This document shows, piece by piece, positions 61,230 to 64,000 of a stretch of 64,000 nucleotides of DNA (positions are counted from its first letter, which is position 1; each line of letters opens with the position of its first letter). The position numbers were made by a program, and so were the translations under genes. Under the pieces are notes generated by a model. The model was not told where the DNA came from, did not search any database, and saw only the letters and a program-made list of their open reading frames with translations. The DNA is from Acidobacteriota bacterium (GTDB lineage Bacteria > Acidobacteriota > Holophagae > Holophagales > Holophagaceae): contig JACQZU010000022.1 in assembly GCA_016213735.1 (NCBI GenBank), forward strand, positions 185,171-249,170. The letters are read 5' to 3'.

Positions 61230-63269
61230 GTGACAGCCAAAGCCCCCTCCGCACCCCGCGTGGCGGCCCTCGTGGGCCCCTATCTGAGCGGCAAGACCTC
61301 CCTCCTCGAGGGGCTCCTGCACACCGCCGGCGCTCTCCCGCGGAAGGGGAGCGTCAAGGAGGGGAGCACGGTGGGGGATCCCAGCCCCGAGGCCAAGGCC
61401 CGCCAGATGAGCGTCGAGCTCGGTGTGGCCACCACCACCTATCTGGGGGATCCCTGGACCTTCATCGATACCCCTGGCTCCGTGGAGTTCACGCAGGAGA
61501 CCTTTCACGCCCTCATGGTCGCGGACGTCGCGGTGGTGGTCTGCGAGCCCGACCCCAACCGCGCGGTCACGGTGGGGCCCGTGCTGCGTTTCCTCGATGA
61601 CCACAAGATTCCCCACGTCCTGTTCATCAACAAGATGGATCTCCCCGGCGTGGGTGGCCGTCTGAAAGAGACCCTGACCGCGCTCCAGGGCGTCTCCGAC
61701 CGCCCTCTGGTGCTTCGCGAGATCCCCATCCGCGACGGCGACGTGGTCAGCGGCTACGTGGACCTGGTGAGCGAGCGGGCCTACCACTACAAGCCTGGGC
61801 AACCCTCCGACATCATCCAGATGCCCGAAAGCGTGCTCCCGGAGGAAAAGGAAGCCCGTCAGGCGATGCTGGAGCATCTGGCGGACACCGACGATCACCT
61901 GATGGAGGAGCTCCTGGAGGACGTGGTGCCTCCCAAGGAGGAGGTCTATCAGGCCATGACCAAGGACCTCCAGCAGGACCTCATCGTGGAAGTCTTCTTC
62001 GGCAGCGCGGAGAAGGACAGCGGGCTCCGCCGCCTTCTGAAGGCCTTGCGGCACGAGGCCCCCGAGGCCCAGACCACCGAACAGCGCCTGGGCATCGAAC
62101 CCAAGGGGGATGCCCTCGTCCAGATCTTCAAGACCCTTCACGCCCCCCACGTGGGCAAGCTGTCCATCGGCCGCGTCTGGCGGGGGGAGCTGACGGACGG
62201 GATGACCCTGGCCGGCCAACGCCTCAGCGGCGTGTACCATCTCTTCGGCGGCAAACAGGAAAAACTGACCAAGGCCATCGCCGGGGACATCGTGGCCCTG
62301 GGGCGGCTCGAGGAAACGAGGACCGGCCAAGCCCTGAGCCCAGGGGGGCCCGTGGACCTGCCCTGGGTGCCGCTCGTCCAGCCGGTCGTGGGCCTGGCCA
62401 TCCATGCCACCAAGAGCGGGGACGAAGTCAAGCTCAGCACAGCCCTCCAGAAGCTGATCGAGGAGGACGCCTCGTACGCCCTGGAGCAGAACGCCGACAC
62501 CAGCGAGCGGATCCTGTGGGGCCAGGGGGAGATCCACCTCAAGGTCGCCCTGGACCGGCTGAAGTCGAAGTTCAACGTGGAGGTGGCCGCGGACAAGCCC
62601 CAGGTCCCCTACAAGGAGACCATCAAGAAGGCCGCCAAGGAGATTCATGGCCGCCACAAACACCAGACGGGGGGCCACGGCCAGTTCGGCGACGTGTGGA
62701 TCCACATCAAGCCCCTGGCCCGGGGGGAGGGAATCAAGTTCGTGGACGAGATCGTGGGCGGTGTGGTGCCCCGCCAGTTCATCCCCGCCGTGGAGGCCGG
62801 CATGCGGGACTTCTGCAAGCAGGGTCCCCTGGGCTTCCCGGTGGTGGACCTCGAGGTGACCCTCTACTTCGGGAGCTACCACACCGTGGACAGCAATGAG
62901 ATGAGCTTCAAGGCCGCCGCGCGCATCGCCATGAACGAGGGCATGCCCAAGGCCAACCCCGTCCTCCTGGAACCCATCCTCAAAGTCCAGATCAGCGTGC
63001 CCAGCGAATACACCTCCAAGGCCCAGCGGCTCATCACCGGCCGCCGGGGCGGCCAGGTGCTGGGCTTCGACGCCAAACCGGGTTGGAACGGGTGGGACGT
63101 GGTCGAGGGGCTCATCCCCCAGAGCGAGGTTCACGACGTGATCATCGAGCTCCGGAGCCTGACCATGGGTGTGGGCACCTTCACCTGGGCCTTCGACCAC
63201 CTGCAGGAACTGGAGGGCCGTGACGCCGACAAGGTGGTCGCAGCGCGCAAGGAGGCCCTGGCGAACTGA
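61230..63269 (+). CDS. EF-G-like translational GTPase lacking the catalytic histidine
   Basis: EF-G paralogue of 679 residues. Domains I-V can be followed: G1 GPYLSGKTSL (Lys22), G3 DTPGS (80-84), G4 NKMD (134-137), domain II near 300-370, and the conserved GGHGQFGDVW, ITGRRGGQVLGFD and ALRSL-like C-terminal blocks. In true EF-G, G3 is DTPGH and G2 is RGITI; here Ser84 replaces the His that activates water, and the G2 Thr region reads MSVELGVATTTY. This matches the 'EF-G-like' family of unknown role rather than the housekeeping factor. A GTG start with AGGAG six bases upstream. Confidence 0.9.
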   Translation: MTAKAPSAPRVAALVGPYLSGKTSLLEGLLHTAGALPRKGSVKEGSTVGDPSPEAKARQMSVELGVATTTYLGDPWTFIDTPGSVEFTQETFHALMVADVAVVVCEPDPNRAVTVGPVLRFLDDHKIPHVLFINKMDLPGVGGRLKETLTALQGVSDRPLVLREIPIRDGDVVSGYVDLVSERAYHYKPGQPSDIIQMPESVLPEEKEARQAMLEHLADTDDHLMEELLEDVVPPKEEVYQAMTKDLQQDLIVEVFFGSAEKDSGLRRLLKALRHEAPEAQTTEQRLGIEPKGDALVQIFKTLHAPHVGKLSIGRVWRGELTDGMTLAGQRLSGVYHLFGGKQEKLTKAIAGDIVALGRLEETRTGQALSPGGPVDLPWVPLVQPVVGLAIHATKSGDEVKLSTALQKLIEEDASYALEQNADTSERILWGQGEIHLKVALDRLKSKFNVEVAADKPQVPYKETIKKAAKEIHGRHKHQTGGHGQFGDVWIHIKPLARGEGIKFVDEIVGGVVPRQFIPAVEAGMRDFCKQGPLGFPVVDLEVTLYFGSYHTVDSNEMSFKAAARIAMNEGMPKANPVLLEPILKVQISVPSEYTSKAQRLITGRRGGQVLGFDAKPGWNGWDVVEGLIPQSEVHDVIIELRSLTMGVGTFTWAFDHLQELEGRDADKVVAARKEALAN

Positions 63270-63272
63270 CCC

Positions 63273-63295
63273 GGGAGCTTCCCTTTCGGGCTCCC
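63273..63295. terminator. Hairpin between convergent EF-G-like and EAL genes
   Basis: GGGAGC-N11-GCTCCC has six-base arms with TTTC after the right arm, just downstream of the stop codon. It may end both convergent transcripts. Confidence 0.5.
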
Positions 63296-63297
63296 TT

Positions 63298-63996
63298 TCA
63301 GGGGATGGGGACCGGTTCCCCGTAGACGAAGCCCTGGGCCCAGGGCACGTCCGCGTCGTGCACCGCCTGGAGTTCTTCCCGGCTTTCGATGCCCTCGGCG
63401 ATGAACCCCACGCACATGCGCCGGGCAAAGTGGGCCAGGGCATTCAGGAGGGCCGCCTGGTAGGGCCGGCGGTGGGCCTGGCGGACAAGGCTCTGGTCAG
63501 CCTTGATGAAATCCGGCGTGAGGCGCGCCATGTGGGTCAGGCTGGCCACGCCGCTGCCCAGATCGTCCACGGCGATGCCGACCCCGAGCTCCCGCAACCG
63601 GCGGCTGGAGGCCTGGAGGTCCTCCAGGTCCAAGTCCGCACAACTCTCGGTGATCTCGAGGACCACCCGCATCGAGGTGGCCCCTGGCCCCCGGAGCCAA
63701 CCCTGGAGGCGCTCCCAGAAGGCTTCCTGGCCGAGGGTGGTGGGTTCGACGTTCAGGAAGGCCGCGTCCCAGGCTCCGGCGGAGCGGTCCAGAGCCTGGA
63801 AGGCCGCCTGGAGGCAGGAGAGGTCCAACTCCAGCCTGCTCTCAGACGTCAGGCAGGGGTCCCGGAGGAGCTCTCCCACGCTGCCGAGGTCCCCCCCGTC
63901 CTCATGGAAGCGCGTGAGGATCTCCACGGCCTCGACCCTGCCGGAGCGCAACCCATGGATCTCATGGGCGCAGGGGAGGAGCTGGCGAACGCCCAT
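63298..63996 (-). CDS. EAL-domain protein, probably continuing beyond the window
   Basis: C-di-GMP phosphodiesterase-type domain. The 232 residues seen carry RSGRVEAVEILTRF (EIL in place of EAL), FLNVEP, VLEITES, AVDDLGSG, DFIKADQSLV and FIAEGIE, which are the metal- and substrate-binding motifs of EAL proteins. The first ATG lies at 63996, four bases from the edge, and the frame is open upstream, so the real start and any N-terminal sensor domain may be outside. Whether it is active is not certain because the EAL signature itself is altered to EIL. Confidence 0.85.
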   Translation of the reverse strand: MGVRQLLPCAHEIHGLRSGRVEAVEILTRFHEDGGDLGSVGELLRDPCLTSESRLELDLSCLQAAFQALDRSAGAWDAAFLNVEPTTLGQEAFWERLQGWLRGPGATSMRVVLEITESCADLDLEDLQASSRRLRELGVGIAVDDLGSGVASLTHMARLTPDFIKADQSLVRQAHRRPYQAALLNALAHFARRMCVGFIAEGIESREELQAVHDADVPWAQGFVYGEPVPIP

Positions 63997-64000
63997 CTGG

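Overview
The window is gene-dense, high-G+C bacterial chromosome with short intergenic gaps and very G/C-rich third codon positions. The gene set (tandem S9A prolyl oligopeptidases, Bacteroidetes/Campylobacterota-like type B succinate dehydrogenase, a DUF4388 protein, PEGA-tailed Ser/Thr kinase, a flagellin behind a sigma-54 promoter, a CsgG-like protein, an EF-G paralogue) fits Acidobacteriota, most likely class Holophagae (Geothrix/Mesoterricola/Holophaga type). That placement is inference from gene content, not from a marker gene. There is no rRNA, CRISPR array, prophage or insertion sequence. One tRNA (Thr, CGT) is present.

Layout. 0-4.4 kb: two tandem prolyl oligopeptidases, then tRNA-Thr. 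4.5-8.5 kb: a sensory operon with a membrane histidine kinase carrying a CxxCH (heme c type) Tll0287-like domain, an Rcp1-like response regulator and a REC-PAS-kinase-REC hybrid. 8.5-12.5 kb: a Cys/Met-metabolism PLP enzyme, flagellin with a textbook sigma-54 promoter, two unknown proteins and purN. 12.6-17 kb: a giant one-protein phosphorelay (propeller sensor, kinase, two receivers, HPt). 17-20.8 kb: housekeeping cluster nnrE/D, tsaE, rmuC, HNH protein. 21-25.4 kb: pepA, an HU/IHF protein, a CsgG-like protein, then a minus-strand lipoprotein/ferredoxin/hydrolase operon. 25.5-28.6 kb: cyclophilin, and a WYL regulator divergent from an operon with an ABM-fold protein, a GyrI-like protein, 3-methyladenine DNA glycosylase and a TfoX-C protein. 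28.7-37 kb: metG, xth, a TPR protein, an unexplained trio (DUF1844, TPR/zinc-ribbon membrane protein, DUF4388), and tdk. 37-39.3 kb: a looser patch with a DUF998 membrane protein and a secreted transglutaminase-like protein. 39.5-43 kb: glutaryl-CoA-type dehydrogenase and a secreted S9 peptidase, ended by an imperfect palindromic repeat. 43.1-47.5 kb: a DevBCA-like ABC exporter with its own TolC. 47.6-50.7 kb: quinone oxidoreductase, TetR with a clear operator, acyl-CoA dehydrogenase. 50.8-54.9 kb: a LipB-NUDIX fusion, a Ser/Thr kinase and a phosphate-porin-like protein. 55-60 kb: a polytopic membrane protein and sdhCAB. 60.2-64 kb: a second TetR, an EF-G-like GTPase without the catalytic histidine, and an EAL protein cut by the window edge.

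How the genes work together. The organism appears to be a motile, respiring, peptide-using bacterium: secreted and cytoplasmic peptidases feed amino acids to a Lys/Trp-type and short-chain acyl-CoA degradation route, electrons enter a menaquinone-type chain through SdhCAB, and many one- and two-component sensors regulate this. The most unusual items are the LipB-NUDIX fusion, the WYL/alkylation-repair module with two palindromes between its divergent arms, the DUF1844/TPR/DUF4388 trio, the EF-G paralogue with a Ser in place of the catalytic His, and a repeated CTACACTG box close to start codons that hints at short-leader or leaderless mRNAs.
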